DNA of 64,000 nt from Ralstonia mannitolilytica (GCF_905397375.1 NZ_CAJPVG010000016.1:1-64000), one strand, 5' to 3'; counted from the stretch's first letter, positions 51,849 to 61,416 are shown. The notes: generated by a model not told the origin, from the letters alone. Numbers and translations are program-made.

Positions 51849-52271
51849 GTGAAGTTTTTCGCCGATTACAACAACCTCGCCCTGCTTGCCATCGCCATCG
51901 TTTCGGGCGGGCTGCTGGTCTGGTCGTCCGTCCAGCGCCGCATTGCCGGCGGGGGCGGCGCCAAGGTCAGTGCCTCGACGGCCACGCAGCTCATCAACCG
52001 CCGCAACGCCGTGGTGGTTGACGTGCGCGAGAGCAGCGAGTACGCCGCCGGCCATCTCCCGCAAGCCAAGCATGCGCCGCTTGGCGAACTCGAAGGCAAG
52101 GCGGCCGGCCTTGCAAAGAACAAAGAGACCCCCATCATCCTCGTATGCCAGACCGGCCAGCGCGCCGGGCGGGCGCAAGCAGTGTTGAAGCAGGCCGGTT
52201 ACAGTGAGGTCTATTCGCTCGAGGGCGGATTGGCCGCCTGGCAGCAGGCAGGCCTTCCGGTCGTGAAGTAA
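51849..52271 (+). CDS. Membrane-anchored rhodanese-like protein
   Basis: 140 residues. One N-terminal hydrophobic segment (LALLAIAIVSGGLLVW), then a single rhodanese domain with VVVDVRESSEYAAGHLPQAKH and the active-site loop CQTGQRAG (Cys present). It may carry sulfane sulfur. GTG start at 51849. It opens a run with grxC and secB, as is common in Proteobacteria (yibN-grxC-secB-gpsA). Confidence 0.9.
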   Translation: MKFFADYNNLALLAIAIVSGGLLVWSSVQRRIAGGGGAKVSASTATQLINRRNAVVVDVRESSEYAAGHLPQAKHAPLGELEGKAAGLAKNKETPIILVCQTGQRAGRAQAVLKQAGYSEVYSLEGGLAAWQQAGLPVVK

Positions 52272-52296
52272 CGAAAAGACAACGAGGTTTGATGTT

Positions 52297-52554
52297 ATGG
52301 CGCACGTGGTCATGTACAGCACCACCGTCTGCCCCTATTGCGTGGCAGCGGAACGACTCCTGAAGCAGCGCGGCGTCGAGCAGATCGAAAAGATCCTGAT
52401 CGACCGCGAACCCGGCAAGCGCGAAGAGATGATGGCGCGCACGAACCGCCGCACCGTGCCGCAGATCTACATCGACGATCGACACATCGGCGGCTTTGAT
52501 GATCTGTCCGCGCTGGACCGCGAAGGCGGCCTGGTGCCGCTGCTGGCCGCCTGA
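52297..52554 (+). CDS. grxC: Glutaredoxin 3
   Basis: 85 residues. Dithiol motif CPYC in YSTTVCPYCVAAERLL, glutathione-binding TVPQIYIDDRHIGGFDDL. Reduces disulfides with glutathione; glutathione synthesis genes are in the same window. It lies 25 bases after the rhodanese gene. Confidence 0.95.
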   Translation: MAHVVMYSTTVCPYCVAAERLLKQRGVEQIEKILIDREPGKREEMMARTNRRTVPQIYIDDRHIGGFDDLSALDREGGLVPLLAA

Positions 52555-52578
52555 CTTGGCGACGCGCTCGCCACACAG

Positions 52579-52610
52579 AACGCCCGGCCTTGACCGGGCG
52601 TTGTATTTTT
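52579..52610 (+). terminator. Rho-independent terminator after grxC
   Basis: A 9-bp stem AACGCCCGG/CCGGGCGTT with a 6-base loop, then GTATTTTT. It separates rhodanese-grxC from secB. Confidence 0.85.
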
Positions 52611-52715
52611 AGGTGTCCTCGCAATGGCCTGCACCATTGCCTCATGTACCATACGCGTCTTGCACGGCGGACGCGTTCCGCCAAGCACTGACCACATCCA
52701 TTTTGAAGGCGAGTC

Positions 52716-53237
52716 ATGAGCGACCAGCAACAACAGCAACCGGGCCAGGATGGCCAGCCGTTCTTCAACATTCAGCGCGTCTACCTGAAGGATCTGTCGC
52801 TGGAGCAGCCCAACTCGCCGCACATCTTCCTCGAGCAGGAACAGCCGACCGTGGAAGTGCAGGTGGACGTGTCCGCTTCGCAACTGGCCGAGGGCGTGTT
52901 TGAAGTGGTCGTCATCGGCACGGTCACGACCAAGGTCAAGGAAAAGGTCGCCTTCCTGGTGGAAGCCAAGCAAGCCGGTATCTTCGACATCCGCAACGTG
53001 CCGGCCGAGCAGATGGACCCGCTGCTGGGCATCGCCTGTCCGACCATCGTGTACCCGTACCTGCGCTCGAACATTGCCGACACCATTGGCCGCGCCGGCT
53101 TCCAGCCGATCCACTTGGCCGAGATCAACTTCCAGGCGCTGTACGAGCAACGCCTGGCTGCCGCGATGGAAGAGGCGCAGGCCCAGGGCGGCGGCGCCGG
53201 TCTGGTGATGCCGGACGGCTCGAAGGCCACGCACTGA
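52716..53237 (+). CDS. secB: Protein-export chaperone SecB
   Basis: 173 residues. Cytosolic tetramer that keeps preproteins unfolded and passes them to SecA. A Gln-rich N-terminus is followed by PFFNIQRVYLKDLSLEQPNSPHIF, LAEGVFEVVVIGTVTTKVKEKVAFLVEAKQAGIF (in segments) and LLGIACPTIVYPYLRSNIADTIGRAGFQP. Full length. Own promoter expected after the grxC terminator. Confidence 0.96.
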   Translation: MSDQQQQQPGQDGQPFFNIQRVYLKDLSLEQPNSPHIFLEQEQPTVEVQVDVSASQLAEGVFEVVVIGTVTTKVKEKVAFLVEAKQAGIFDIRNVPAEQMDPLLGIACPTIVYPYLRSNIADTIGRAGFQPIHLAEINFQALYEQRLAAAMEEAQAQGGGAGLVMPDGSKATH

Positions 53238-53261
53238 ACACGGGCCGCACCGCGCCTGAAG

Positions 53262-53298
53262 CCCGCGCCGGCCACACGCTCGCGCGGGTATTTTTTTT
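53262..53298 (+). terminator. Rho-independent terminator after secB
   Basis: Stem CCCGCGC/GCGCGGG (53262-53268, 53282-53288) with a 13-base loop, followed by TATTTTTTTT. Confidence 0.85.
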
Positions 53299-53307
53299 GC
53301 CTGACCG

Positions 53308-54339
53308 ATGTTGAATACGCGCATGCGAATTTCCGTTCTGGGTGCCGGCGCCTGGGGCACCGCCCTCGCCAGCCATGCCGCGCAATCGCACGATGTCGTG
53401 CTGTGGGGCCGCGATGCCAGCCTCGTTGCGCAGATGGCCGCCACGCACGTCAATGCAACGTATCTGCCGGGCATCGCGCTGCAGGCAATGCTGCGGTTTT
53501 CCGATGACCTGCAAGCGGCGCTCGACCACGCAGCGGGTGACGACGCACTCGCCGTCATTGCATCGCCCGTGGCGGGCTTGGCCGATCTGACGCGTGCCGT
53601 TGCCGAGCATGGCGGCGTGAGCAACGTCATCTGGCTGTGCAAGGGCTTCGACCCCGAGACGGGAGCATTGCCCCACGCCATCGTTGCAGAGGTCCTTCGC
53701 CAGACCGGGCGCAGCGATCTGGCAACCGGTGTGCTGTCCGGCCCCAGCTTCGCCAAGGAAGTCGCACAGGGCCTGCCGTGCGCGATGACCGTCGCATCGA
53801 CCAACGACACGCTGTGCGGGTTCACGCAGCGCGGCTTTCACCATCACGCCATGCGCGTGTATGCAAGCGACGACCTGGTCGGCGTGGAGGTGGGCGGCGC
53901 GGTCAAGAACGTGCTCGCGATCGCCACTGGTGCCGCGGACGGCCTCGGCCTGGGCCTGAACGCGCGCGCCGCGCTGGTCACGCGCGGGCTGGCCGAGATG
54001 ACGCGCCTTGGGCTTGCGCTTGGCGGCCGGCCGGAGACTTTCATGGGACTCACCGGCATGGGCGATCTGCTGCTCACCGCCACCGGTGATCTGTCACGCA
54101 ACCGGACAGTCGGGATGCAGCTTGCGCAAGGCCGCACGCTCGACGACATCCTGCACAGCCTCGGTCATGTTGCCGAGGGCGTGCGTTGCGCACGCGCGGT
54201 CGCGGCACTGGCTCGTGACCGGGGCGTCGATATGCCGATCACGTTTACCGTCTGCGAAGTCCTGTTCGAAGGGCTGGCGCCCGCGCGCGCGGTGGAGCGC
54301 CTCTTGCAACGCGACGCCAAGTCGGAGTCCGCGCGCTAG
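53308..54339 (+). CDS. gpsA: Glycerol-3-phosphate dehydrogenase [NAD(P)+]
   Basis: 343 residues from ATG 53308, or 338 from ATG 53323 (MRISVLGAGAWG), which is the more usual family start. Makes sn-glycerol 3-phosphate for phospholipids. Dinucleotide motif VLGAGAWGTALA, then VLSGPSFAKEVAQGLP, catalytic Lys in VGGAVKNVLAIA, and GLTGMGDLLLT. The secB terminator lies 10 bases before the first ATG, so gpsA needs read-through or a promoter inside that region. Confidence 0.94.
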   Translation: MLNTRMRISVLGAGAWGTALASHAAQSHDVVLWGRDASLVAQMAATHVNATYLPGIALQAMLRFSDDLQAALDHAAGDDALAVIASPVAGLADLTRAVAEHGGVSNVIWLCKGFDPETGALPHAIVAEVLRQTGRSDLATGVLSGPSFAKEVAQGLPCAMTVASTNDTLCGFTQRGFHHHAMRVYASDDLVGVEVGGAVKNVLAIATGAADGLGLGLNARAALVTRGLAEMTRLGLALGGRPETFMGLTGMGDLLLTATGDLSRNRTVGMQLAQGRTLDDILHSLGHVAEGVRCARAVAALARDRGVDMPITFTVCEVLFEGLAPARAVERLLQRDAKSESAR

Positions 54340-54361
54340 GACGGGGTGCGGCGCTGTGTGT

Positions 54362-54832
54362 TCAGGCGCCGCCCGCGAATCCGTTCTGCCGCCACGCCTC
54401 GAAGACGACCACCGCCACGGTGTTCGACAGATTCAGGCTGCGGTTGTTGGGGCGCATCGGCAGGCGGATGCGCTGTGACGCCGGAAACCACTCGCGTCGT
54501 TCTTCGGATAATCCGCGCGTTTCGGATCCGAACACGAACCAGTCTCCGGGTTGGAAGGCCATGCTGGCAAACGGCGTCGAGCCGCGCGTGGTGAGCGCGA
54601 ACATGCGGCTGGGGTCAGGTTGCGCATCGCGCAGGAAGGCGCCCCAATCAGCATGCACGCGCATCGTCGCGTACTCGTGGTAGTCCAGGCCTGCGCGCCG
54701 CATGCGCGCGTCTTCAAGCGGAAAGCCCAGCGGTTCGATCAGGTGCAACTGCGCGCCCGTGTTGGCGCACAGGCGGATCACGTTGCCCGTGTTGGGCGGG
54801 ATTTCGGGCTCGACGAGGACGACGTTGAACAT
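54362..54832 (-). CDS. trmL: tRNA (cytidine(34)-2'-O)-methyltransferase
   Basis: 156 residues of the SPOUT family. Methylates the wobble ribose of tRNA-Leu isoacceptors. MFNVVLVEPEIPPNTGNVIRLCANTG, GSETRGLSEE and PNNRSLNLSNTVAVVVFEAWRQ are the three knot motifs. It is convergent with gpsA and downstream of the comF homologue. Confidence 0.95.
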   Translation of the reverse strand: MFNVVLVEPEIPPNTGNVIRLCANTGAQLHLIEPLGFPLEDARMRRAGLDYHEYATMRVHADWGAFLRDAQPDPSRMFALTTRGSTPFASMAFQPGDWFVFGSETRGLSEERREWFPASQRIRLPMRPNNRSLNLSNTVAVVVFEAWRQNGFAGGA

Positions 54833-54943
54833 GGCTGCGGTGGCGGGAAAACTCCGGCGGCGAGCTTATCCACATTGGGAAGGGTTGTCACGCCGCCACA
54901 GCGTTCGGTGGCGGGCGCGACAGAATGTCGCATAAGCACGCCG

Positions 54944-55666
54944 TCACGGCGTGCGCAAGGCCACGACATTCGTGACGCGCAGCGCGCCCGCGCGTTTGAG
55001 TTGCGTGGCGATCTCGCCGAGCGTGGTGCCGGTGGTCATCACATCGTCCACGACGCCGACATGGCGCCCGGCGATGCGGGCCGGCTCGGCGACGACAAAC
55101 GCACCGTGCAGGTTGGCGAGCCGCTCGGCGCGGTCCAGCGTGGCCTGAGCGGGATTGTCGCGCACGCGCTGCAAGGCGGTGGGCAGGGCGGCGATCTGCA
55201 ACTGCCCCTCCAGCCGCCGCGCGATCTCCCACGCCTGGTTGTAGCCGCGCAAGCGCAGGCGTGCGGGGGCGAGCGGCACCGGTACCAGGACGTCCGGCAG
55301 CCTACCCGGCGCGGCGCGCAACGCCTCCCCGAGCCGACCTGCCAGCCAGCCGGCGAGCGGCAACTGGCCGCGGAACTTCAATCCGGTGACGAGATGGTCG
55401 AGCGGCCAGCCGTAATCCGCAAGGGTGACGGTCGCATCAAAGTCGGGCGCGCCGACGAGGCAGGCGTGGCAATGGCGGGCAAGATGCCGCGTTTCCAGCG
55501 CAATGGCGCACTGTATGCAGCGGCGCCTGCCGAGCAGCGGGGCAAGGTCGTCCATGCAGCCGGCGCAGACGAGCTCGCGCTGGACCGCACCGCACACAGC
55601 GCACGCGCACGGCAGCAACTCCCGCAAACCGGCGCGAAACCATGCAGATAACGCGTGTTTGAGCAT
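54944..55666 (-). CDS. ComF-family phosphoribosyltransferase-like protein
   Basis: 240 residues. An N-terminal zinc-finger-like Cys set (CACAVCG, CAGCMDD, RRRCIQC, CHAC), then a phosphoribosyltransferase fold with the PRPP motif GVVDDVMTTGTTLGEIA. The family includes Bacillus ComFC and E. coli GntX. A role in DNA uptake is known in some species; here it is inferred only. It is divergent from the methyltransferase gene. Confidence 0.9.
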   Translation of the reverse strand: MLKHALSAWFRAGLRELLPCACAVCGAVQRELVCAGCMDDLAPLLGRRRCIQCAIALETRHLARHCHACLVGAPDFDATVTLADYGWPLDHLVTGLKFRGQLPLAGWLAGRLGEALRAAPGRLPDVLVPVPLAPARLRLRGYNQAWEIARRLEGQLQIAALPTALQRVRDNPAQATLDRAERLANLHGAFVVAEPARIAGRHVGVVDDVMTTGTTLGEIATQLKRAGALRVTNVVALRTP

Positions 55667-55771
55667 CAAAAAACCGCTATCTAAGCCGTTTGGCGGCCAT
55701 GGCGCCATCGGACGGCGCCTCAAACTGCGCGCCGGTATACTTGGCAACCGCAGTTTCCCGCTGGTTCTTTG

Positions 55772-56707
55772 ATGTCCGATCCCATCCTCGCCCGTCCTGC
55801 CGCCCTGCGGCGCGCCTTCGACCGCCGCGCCGCGCGTTTCGCCGACGTGGATTTCCTGCTGCGCGAGGTCGGCAGCCGCATGCACGATCGGCTGTCCTAT
55901 ATCAAGGCCACGCCGTCGCGCGCGCTCGACCTCGGATGCGGCCTCGGGCAAGGGCTGGCGGTGCTGCGTGCGCAGTATCCGGATGCGCAGATCTGCGGCG
56001 TGGACTGGTCTGCCGCCATGCTGGCGCAGACGCTTGACCCGCAGCGCACCGATGCCGGCTGGCTCGGTCGCCTGCTGAAGAAGCGCCCCGTATTCGATTT
56101 CGCCCAGGCCGATTTTCGGGCGCTGCCGTTTGCCGCTGCGTCGTTCGACCTGCTCTGGTCGAACTTGGCGCTGCACTGGGATCCGGCGCCGCACGCGATC
56201 TTTCCGGAGTGGCACCGCGTGACGTCGGAGGGCGGGCTGCTCATGTTCAGCCTGTTCGGGCCCGATACGCTGCGCGAGCTGCGCAGTGCGCTGGCGGGCA
56301 TCGACGCGGGCGTCCACACGCTGCGCTTTGTCGACATGCACGACATTGGCGACATGCTCGTGCACAGCCGCTGGTCCACGCCCGTGATGGACATGGAGCA
56401 GCTCACCATCACGTACGAAACCCCGCAGGCGCTGCTGGCCGATGTGCATCTGCTGGGCGGCATGGCGGGGCTGGCCGATGAAGCGGGCCGCAGCCTCGCC
56501 GGTGCGGGCCTGCATACGCCGCGGTGGCGCCAGCGGCTATTTGACGCGCTCGACGCCCAGCGCAATCCGGACGGGCTCATTCCGCTGACCTTCGAAGTCG
56601 TTTACGGCCACGCCTGGAAGCTCGCGCCGAGCCCCCGGCAGGCGCTGGACGAGCAAGGCAGGGCCATGATTCCGATCGACCAGATCGGTCGCAAACCGCG
56701 CGCCTGA
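55772..56707 (+). CDS. BioC-like SAM-dependent methyltransferase
   Basis: 311 residues. Class-I methyltransferase motif I in ALDLGCGLGQGLAVL, then DFRALPFAAASFDLLWSNLALHW and FSLFGPDTLRELRSAL, the pattern of BioC/NDUFAF5-type enzymes. BioC methylates malonyl-ACP to start biotin synthesis; other biotin genes are not adjacent. ATG 55772 is preferred to the TTG at 55769. Confidence 0.82.
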   Translation: MSDPILARPAALRRAFDRRAARFADVDFLLREVGSRMHDRLSYIKATPSRALDLGCGLGQGLAVLRAQYPDAQICGVDWSAAMLAQTLDPQRTDAGWLGRLLKKRPVFDFAQADFRALPFAAASFDLLWSNLALHWDPAPHAIFPEWHRVTSEGGLLMFSLFGPDTLRELRSALAGIDAGVHTLRFVDMHDIGDMLVHSRWSTPVMDMEQLTITYETPQALLADVHLLGGMAGLADEAGRSLAGAGLHTPRWRQRLFDALDAQRNPDGLIPLTFEVVYGHAWKLAPSPRQALDEQGRAMIPIDQIGRKPRA

Positions 56708-56900
56708 AACGCTTCCGCGGCCAACAACGGTATTGACGGGGTCTTGTCAAGCCGGGACTTGCATAAAGGCGCTTTGCCTTGTTTGGGGTCAATTGCAAAC
56801 ATATAATGCGCCAGTTTGTCGCAGCAGTCCCCCAAAGGCCTATCCCGTTTTTTGCCACGGGCGAACCGTACGGGTATGCATCCGAGGCAGGAGTGGTTCA

Positions 56901-57416
56901 ATGCACGACATTGGAATCGCGCTCCAGCCAGCGTGCGGCGCCTCCAACATCCCGGAATCGCCGCGGAAGAACTGGCTCATGAAGCGAAACTGCTCGCTTT
57001 CACCTCGCCAGGTCGGCTGGTTCTACCTCTCGATTGTCATCCTCTCGTTCGCGATCGCTTCGTTCTTTGCGTGGCAAGGCGCCTGGTTGGTGTTGCCTTT
57101 CTCGGGACTGGAGGTCGCGATTCTCGGATGGGCATTGCTGTACTATGCCCGCCACGCCTCCGATTACGAGCACGTCTGGCTGGACGACGATGCGCTGGTG
57201 ATCGAGCAGGTTTTTGCGAACCGACGGATTCGCCACGTCTTCAACGCACGCTGGGCGCGGGTGGAGCTGGAGGATCCGCTGCGAGAGCAGGTCGCGCTGT
57301 GTTCGAGCGGGCGCGTCGTGCGGGTGGGGAGGTTTCTTGATCCTGCCGGCCGGCGACGTTTCGCAGACGAGCTTTCCCGGTGTTTGGAGCTTGGGCCGCC
57401 ACCCCACGTTCCGTGA
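56901..57416 (+). CDS. DUF2244 membrane protein
   Basis: 171 residues. Two adjacent membrane helices (VGWFYLSIVILSFAIASFFAW and WLVLPFSGLEVAILGWALLYYA) followed by a soluble part with YEHVWLDDDALVIEQ. Family of unknown function often found just before coxB, as here, which suggests a link to oxidase assembly. ATG 56901 lies 8 bases after AGGAG; the frame is open to 56733. Confidence 0.8.
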   Translation: MHDIGIALQPACGASNIPESPRKNWLMKRNCSLSPRQVGWFYLSIVILSFAIASFFAWQGAWLVLPFSGLEVAILGWALLYYARHASDYEHVWLDDDALVIEQVFANRRIRHVFNARWARVELEDPLREQVALCSSGRVVRVGRFLDPAGRRRFADELSRCLELGPPPHVP

Positions 57417-57465
57417 GCCTCGCGCCGGGGCAGAGTGGAATCTGTAAATTGTGGGACAACGAAAA

Positions 57466-58722
57466 ATGAAAATGTTGAATAAGACATTGGCAAGTTTGCT
57501 GGCGGCAGGCTCACTCCTCGCCCTCAGTCAAACGGCCCTGGCAGTGGAAGACATGCCGGGCGGCCCCGCAGTGCGGCAGCTCAATCTCGCGCCCCCGGTC
57601 ACCAAGATCGCTGCCGAGATCCATTGGCTGCACTGGATGATGCTGATCATCTGTATCGTGATCTTCATCGGTGTGTTCGGGGTGATGTTCTACTCCATTT
57701 TCAAGCACCGTAAGTCGGTCGGCCACAAGCCTGCGACGTTCCACGAAAGCACCACGGTTGAAATCATCTGGACCATCGTGCCGTTCCTGATCGTGATCGG
57801 GATGGCGCTGCCGGCCACCAAGGCCGTGGTCGCCATGAAGGACACCACCAATTCCGACCTCACCATCAAGGCCACCGGCTACCAGTGGAAGTGGGGTTAC
57901 GACTACCTGAAGGGCGAAGGCGAGGGCATCTCGTTCCTCTCCACGCTCACCACCCCGCGCGACCAGATCAACAACCAGGCGCCCAAGAGCAACACGTACC
58001 TGGTCGAGGTCGACAACGAACTCGTCGTGCCGGTCAATCGCAAGGTGCGCATCGTGACCACGGCCAACGACGTGATCCACTCGTGGATGGTGCCGGCATT
58101 TGCCGTCAAGCAGGATGCGATTCCGGGGTTCGTGCGCGACACGTGGTTCAGGGCGGAGAAGGTCGGCGTGTACCGCGGCCAATGCGCGGAGCTGTGCGGC
58201 AAGGAACACGCCTTCATGCCGATCGTCGTGCGTGTGCTTTCGCAGGATGACTACACCAAGTGGGTCGACGGCAAGAAGAAGGAAATGGCCGCCAAGGCCG
58301 ATGACCCGAACAAGACCTACACGCTGGACGAGCTGAAGTCGCGCGGCGAGAAGGTCTACGCCGCCAACTGCGCGGTGTGCCACCAGCCGAACGGCAAGGG
58401 CGGCGGCCCGTTCCCGGCGCTGGACGGCTCGAAGATTGCGAACGGCCCGCTGGCTGAGCACCTGAACATCGTGCTGCACGGCAAGGCTGCGATGCCGCCC
58501 TGGGCGTCGGCGCTCAACGATGTGGAGATCGCCGCCGTCGTCACCTACGAGCGCAACAACTGGGGTAACCACACGGGTGATCTGCTGCAGCCTTCGCAGG
58601 TGAAGGATGCGCGCGGCGGCAAGATGCCGGAAGGCGGCGGCGCCAAGACCGCTGCAACAGAATCCGCCGGCAAGGTGGCGTCCCAACAGGCGACTGCGGC
58701 GCAAGACCGCAGCGCCGGCTGA
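57466..58722 (+). CDS. coxB: Cytochrome c oxidase subunit II with fused cytochrome c (caa3-type)
   Basis: 418 residues. Signal peptide, two membrane helices (MLIICIVIFIGVFGVMF; VPFLIVIGMALPATKAV), the CuA domain with YQWKWGYDY, HSWMVPAF and the copper ligands in GQCAELCGKEHAFM, then a C-terminal class-I cytochrome c domain with CAVCH and the Met ligand in AAMPPWA. Receives electrons from cytochrome c. GTG 57451 and ATG 57472 are alternative starts. Confidence 0.94.
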   Translation: MKMLNKTLASLLAAGSLLALSQTALAVEDMPGGPAVRQLNLAPPVTKIAAEIHWLHWMMLIICIVIFIGVFGVMFYSIFKHRKSVGHKPATFHESTTVEIIWTIVPFLIVIGMALPATKAVVAMKDTTNSDLTIKATGYQWKWGYDYLKGEGEGISFLSTLTTPRDQINNQAPKSNTYLVEVDNELVVPVNRKVRIVTTANDVIHSWMVPAFAVKQDAIPGFVRDTWFRAEKVGVYRGQCAELCGKEHAFMPIVVRVLSQDDYTKWVDGKKKEMAAKADDPNKTYTLDELKSRGEKVYAANCAVCHQPNGKGGGPFPALDGSKIANGPLAEHLNIVLHGKAAMPPWASALNDVEIAAVVTYERNNWGNHTGDLLQPSQVKDARGGKMPEGGGAKTAATESAGKVASQQATAAQDRSAG

Positions 58723-58763
58723 TTGATCGTCTGCGTGACGAACCGAACCCAAGGAGTTCTTCG

Positions 58764-60368
58764 ATGAGCACCGCTGTTACGCACCCGCAAGATCACGCGC
58801 ACGGTCATGGAGACGACCACGCGCACGACCATCCGCACGGCTGGCGCCGCTGGCTGCTTGCGACCAACCACAAGGACATCGGTACGCTGTACCTGCTGTT
58901 CTCGTTCATGATGCTGCTCTCGGGCGGCACGCTGGCGCTGCTGATCCGCCTGGAGCTGTTCCAGCCGGGCCTGCAGTTCTTCCATCCGGAGCTGTTCAAC
59001 CAGTTCACCACGCTGCATGGCCTGATCATGGTGTTCGGCGCGATCATGCCGGCCTTCGTGGGCTTTGCGAACTGGATGATTCCGCTGCAGGTCGGGGCCT
59101 CCGACATGGCCTTCGCGCGGATGAACAACTTCAGCTTCTGGCTGCTGCCGCCTGCGGCGATCCTGCTGGTGGGCTCGTTCTTCGTGCCGGGCGGTGCCAC
59201 CGCCGCGGGGTGGACGCTGTATGCGCCGCTGTCGGTGCAGATGGGCCCGGGCATGGACATGGCCATCTTTGCTGTCCACATCATGGGTGCCTCGTCGATC
59301 ATGGGCGCGATCAACATCATCGTGACCATCCTGAACATGCGCGCACCCGGCATGACGCTGATGAAGATGCCGATGTTCTGCTGGACATGGCTGATCACGG
59401 CGTACCTGCTGATCGCCGTGATGCCGGTGCTGGCAGGCGCGATCACCATGGTGCTGACCGACCGCCACTTCGGCACGAGCTTCTTCTCGGCAGCCGGCGG
59501 CGGCGACCCGGTGATGTACCAGCACATCTTCTGGTTCTTCGGGCACCCCGAGGTGTACATCATGATCTTGCCGGCGTTCGGCATCATCAGCCAGATCGTG
59601 CCGGCCTTCGCGCGCAAGCCGCTGTTCGGCTACAGCTCGATGGTGTACGCCACGGCGTCGATCGCCATCCTGTCGTTCATCGTGTGGGCGCACCACATGT
59701 TCACGACGGGCATGCCCGTCACCGGCCAGCTGTTCTTCATGTACGCGACGATGCTGATCGCGGTGCCGACCGGCGTGAAGATCTTCAACTGGGTGGCCAC
59801 GATGTGGCGCGGCTCGATGACGTTCGAGACGCCGATGCTGTTTGCGATCGGTTTCATCTTCGTGTTCACCGTGGGCGGCTTCACGGGCCTGATCCTGGCC
59901 GTGGCCCCGATCGATATCCAGCTGCAGGACACCTACTACGTGGTGGCGCACTTCCACTACGTGCTGGTGGCCGGTTCGCTGTTCGCGCTGTTCGCGGGCT
60001 TCTACTACTGGGGTCCGAAATGGTCGGGCTACATGTACAGCGAGACGCGCGGCAAGATCCACTTCTGGGGTTCGATGATCACCTTCAACCTCACGTTCTT
60101 CCCGATGCACTTCCTGGGCCTGGCCGGCATGCCGCGCCGCTATGCGGATTACCCGCAGCAGTTCGCCGACTTCAACGCGATCGCGTCGATCGGTGCGCTG
60201 GGCTTCGGCCTGATGCAGGTGTATTTCTTCTTCTTCGTGGTGCTGCCGTCGTACCGCGGTGGCGAGAAGGCTGCCGACAAGCCGTGGGATGGCGCGGAAG
60301 GCCTGGAGTGGACCGTGCCTTCGCCGGCGCCGTTCCACACCTTTGAAGAACCGCCGCTGGTCAAGTAA
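58764..60368 (+). CDS. ctaD: Cytochrome c oxidase subunit I
   Basis: 534 residues, 12 membrane helices. Catalytic subunit that reduces oxygen and pumps protons. His-rich N-terminus, TTLHGLIMVFGAIMPAF (heme a His), FWFFGHPEVYIMILPAFG (CuB His and Glu), WAHHMFTTGM (CuB His pair), and VAHFHYVLVAG (heme a3/a His). Length standard. Confidence 0.97.
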   Translation: MSTAVTHPQDHAHGHGDDHAHDHPHGWRRWLLATNHKDIGTLYLLFSFMMLLSGGTLALLIRLELFQPGLQFFHPELFNQFTTLHGLIMVFGAIMPAFVGFANWMIPLQVGASDMAFARMNNFSFWLLPPAAILLVGSFFVPGGATAAGWTLYAPLSVQMGPGMDMAIFAVHIMGASSIMGAINIIVTILNMRAPGMTLMKMPMFCWTWLITAYLLIAVMPVLAGAITMVLTDRHFGTSFFSAAGGGDPVMYQHIFWFFGHPEVYIMILPAFGIISQIVPAFARKPLFGYSSMVYATASIAILSFIVWAHHMFTTGMPVTGQLFFMYATMLIAVPTGVKIFNWVATMWRGSMTFETPMLFAIGFIFVFTVGGFTGLILAVAPIDIQLQDTYYVVAHFHYVLVAGSLFALFAGFYYWGPKWSGYMYSETRGKIHFWGSMITFNLTFFPMHFLGLAGMPRRYADYPQQFADFNAIASIGALGFGLMQVYFFFFVVLPSYRGGEKAADKPWDGAEGLEWTVPSPAPFHTFEEPPLVK

Positions 60369-60420
60369 TGCAGGTGTCGCGGGGCTGGCCGGTGCCGGCC
60401 TCGCGATCCTCCGGACAACG

Positions 60421-60552
60421 ATGTCGAATCCAGAAAAAAGCCCAACGCCCGAGCAGCGTGCCAGCAACCGGCGTCTCGCGTTCATCCTTGCCACGATTGC
60501 GTTGGTTTTCTTTCTGGGTGTGATTTTCAAGCGCGTCGTGTTCGGCGCATAG
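60421..60552 (+). CDS. Small single-helix cytochrome oxidase accessory protein
   Basis: 43 residues. A polar N-terminus and one membrane helix (LAFILATIALVFFLGVIF). Such short proteins are regularly found between ctaD and ctaG in Burkholderiales cox operons and are called cytochrome oxidase small assembly proteins. Function is inferred from position. Confidence 0.75.
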   Translation: MSNPEKSPTPEQRASNRRLAFILATIALVFFLGVIFKRVVFGA

Positions 60553-60590
60553 CCGGCCGCGGCAACACCGATCGCTGAGCGAGACCGCAC

Positions 60591-61199
60591 ATGAGCCAAA
60601 CGCCGGCAAAGCCGGAGCCCTCCGAAGACACCAGCGCTGCTGACCGCGGGCTGAACCGGGCCATGCTCGGCAAGCTGGCCGTCGTGGTGGTGATGATGTT
60701 CGGATTCGGCTATGCGCTCGTGCCGCTGTACAAGAAGATCTGCGAGGTCACGAACATCAACGTGCTGACCACGCGCGATTACGACGGCGGGGCGCTGCGC
60801 AACACGCAGGTCGACCAGACGCGCACGATCACGGTGGAGTTCGATTCGAACAGCCAGGGGCCGTTCCGCTTCCGCCCGGTCCAGAACAGCATGGAAGTCC
60901 ACCCGGGCGAGATCAGCCAGATCGTCTACGAGGTGGTGAACAAGGAGCGGCGCACGGTCGAGGCCCAAGCCATCCCGAGCTATGCGCCCAAGCAGGCCAC
61001 CGAATTCTTCAAGAAGATCGAGTGTTTCTGCTTCAAGCAGCAGACGTTGGCCGCCAACGAATCGCGCGAGATGCCGGTGGTGTTTGTCATTGATCCGGAT
61101 CTTCCGAAGGACGTGAAGACGATCACCTTGTCCTACACTTTCTTTGAAATCGGCAAGCCGGTGGCGCAGGCGCCCACCGTGCCCGGTAGGGGAACGTGA
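60591..61199 (+). CDS. ctaG: Cytochrome c oxidase assembly protein CtaG (Cox11)
   Basis: 202 residues. One N-terminal helix (KLAVVVVMMFGFGYALVPLY) and a periplasmic beta-domain with the copper-binding CFCF in FFKKIECFCFKQQ. Delivers copper to CuB of subunit I. FRPVQNSMEVHPGE is also conserved. Confidence 0.95.
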   Translation: MSQTPAKPEPSEDTSAADRGLNRAMLGKLAVVVVMMFGFGYALVPLYKKICEVTNINVLTTRDYDGGALRNTQVDQTRTITVEFDSNSQGPFRFRPVQNSMEVHPGEISQIVYEVVNKERRTVEAQAIPSYAPKQATEFFKKIECFCFKQQTLAANESREMPVVFVIDPDLPKDVKTITLSYTFFEIGKPVAQAPTVPGRGT

Positions 61200-61203
61200 G
61201 GAC

Positions 61204-61416
61204 ATGGACGAACTGAAAGAAGCGACCCGACGGCGCGCATCCTTCGCGCAGACGATGAAGGCGGTGTTCTGGTCCTTCTTCGGTGTGCGCAAAGGCCAGG
61301 ATCACGACCGCGACATGGCGCAGCTGAACCCTGTGCACGTGATCATCGCGGGCGTTCTGGCGGCGGTGCTGTTCATCGTCGTGCTGTTGATGATCGTGCG
61401 CGCCGTGGTCGGTTGA
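61204..61416 (+). CDS. DUF2970 membrane protein
   Basis: 70 residues. An amphipathic N-terminus (SFAQTMKAVFWSFFGVRKG) and one C-terminal helix (VIIAGVLAAVLFIVVLLMIV). DUF2970 members are standard in cox operons of Betaproteobacteria; role unknown. It starts 4 bases after ctaG. Confidence 0.85.
   Translation: MDELKEATRRRASFAQTMKAVFWSFFGVRKGQDHDRDMAQLNPVHVIIAGVLAAVLFIVVLLMIVRAVVG

Noticed and set aside
58545..61292. Open frame of over 900 codons antisense to ctaD and ctaG
   Set aside because: His/Arg-rich shadow of the cytochrome oxidase genes.
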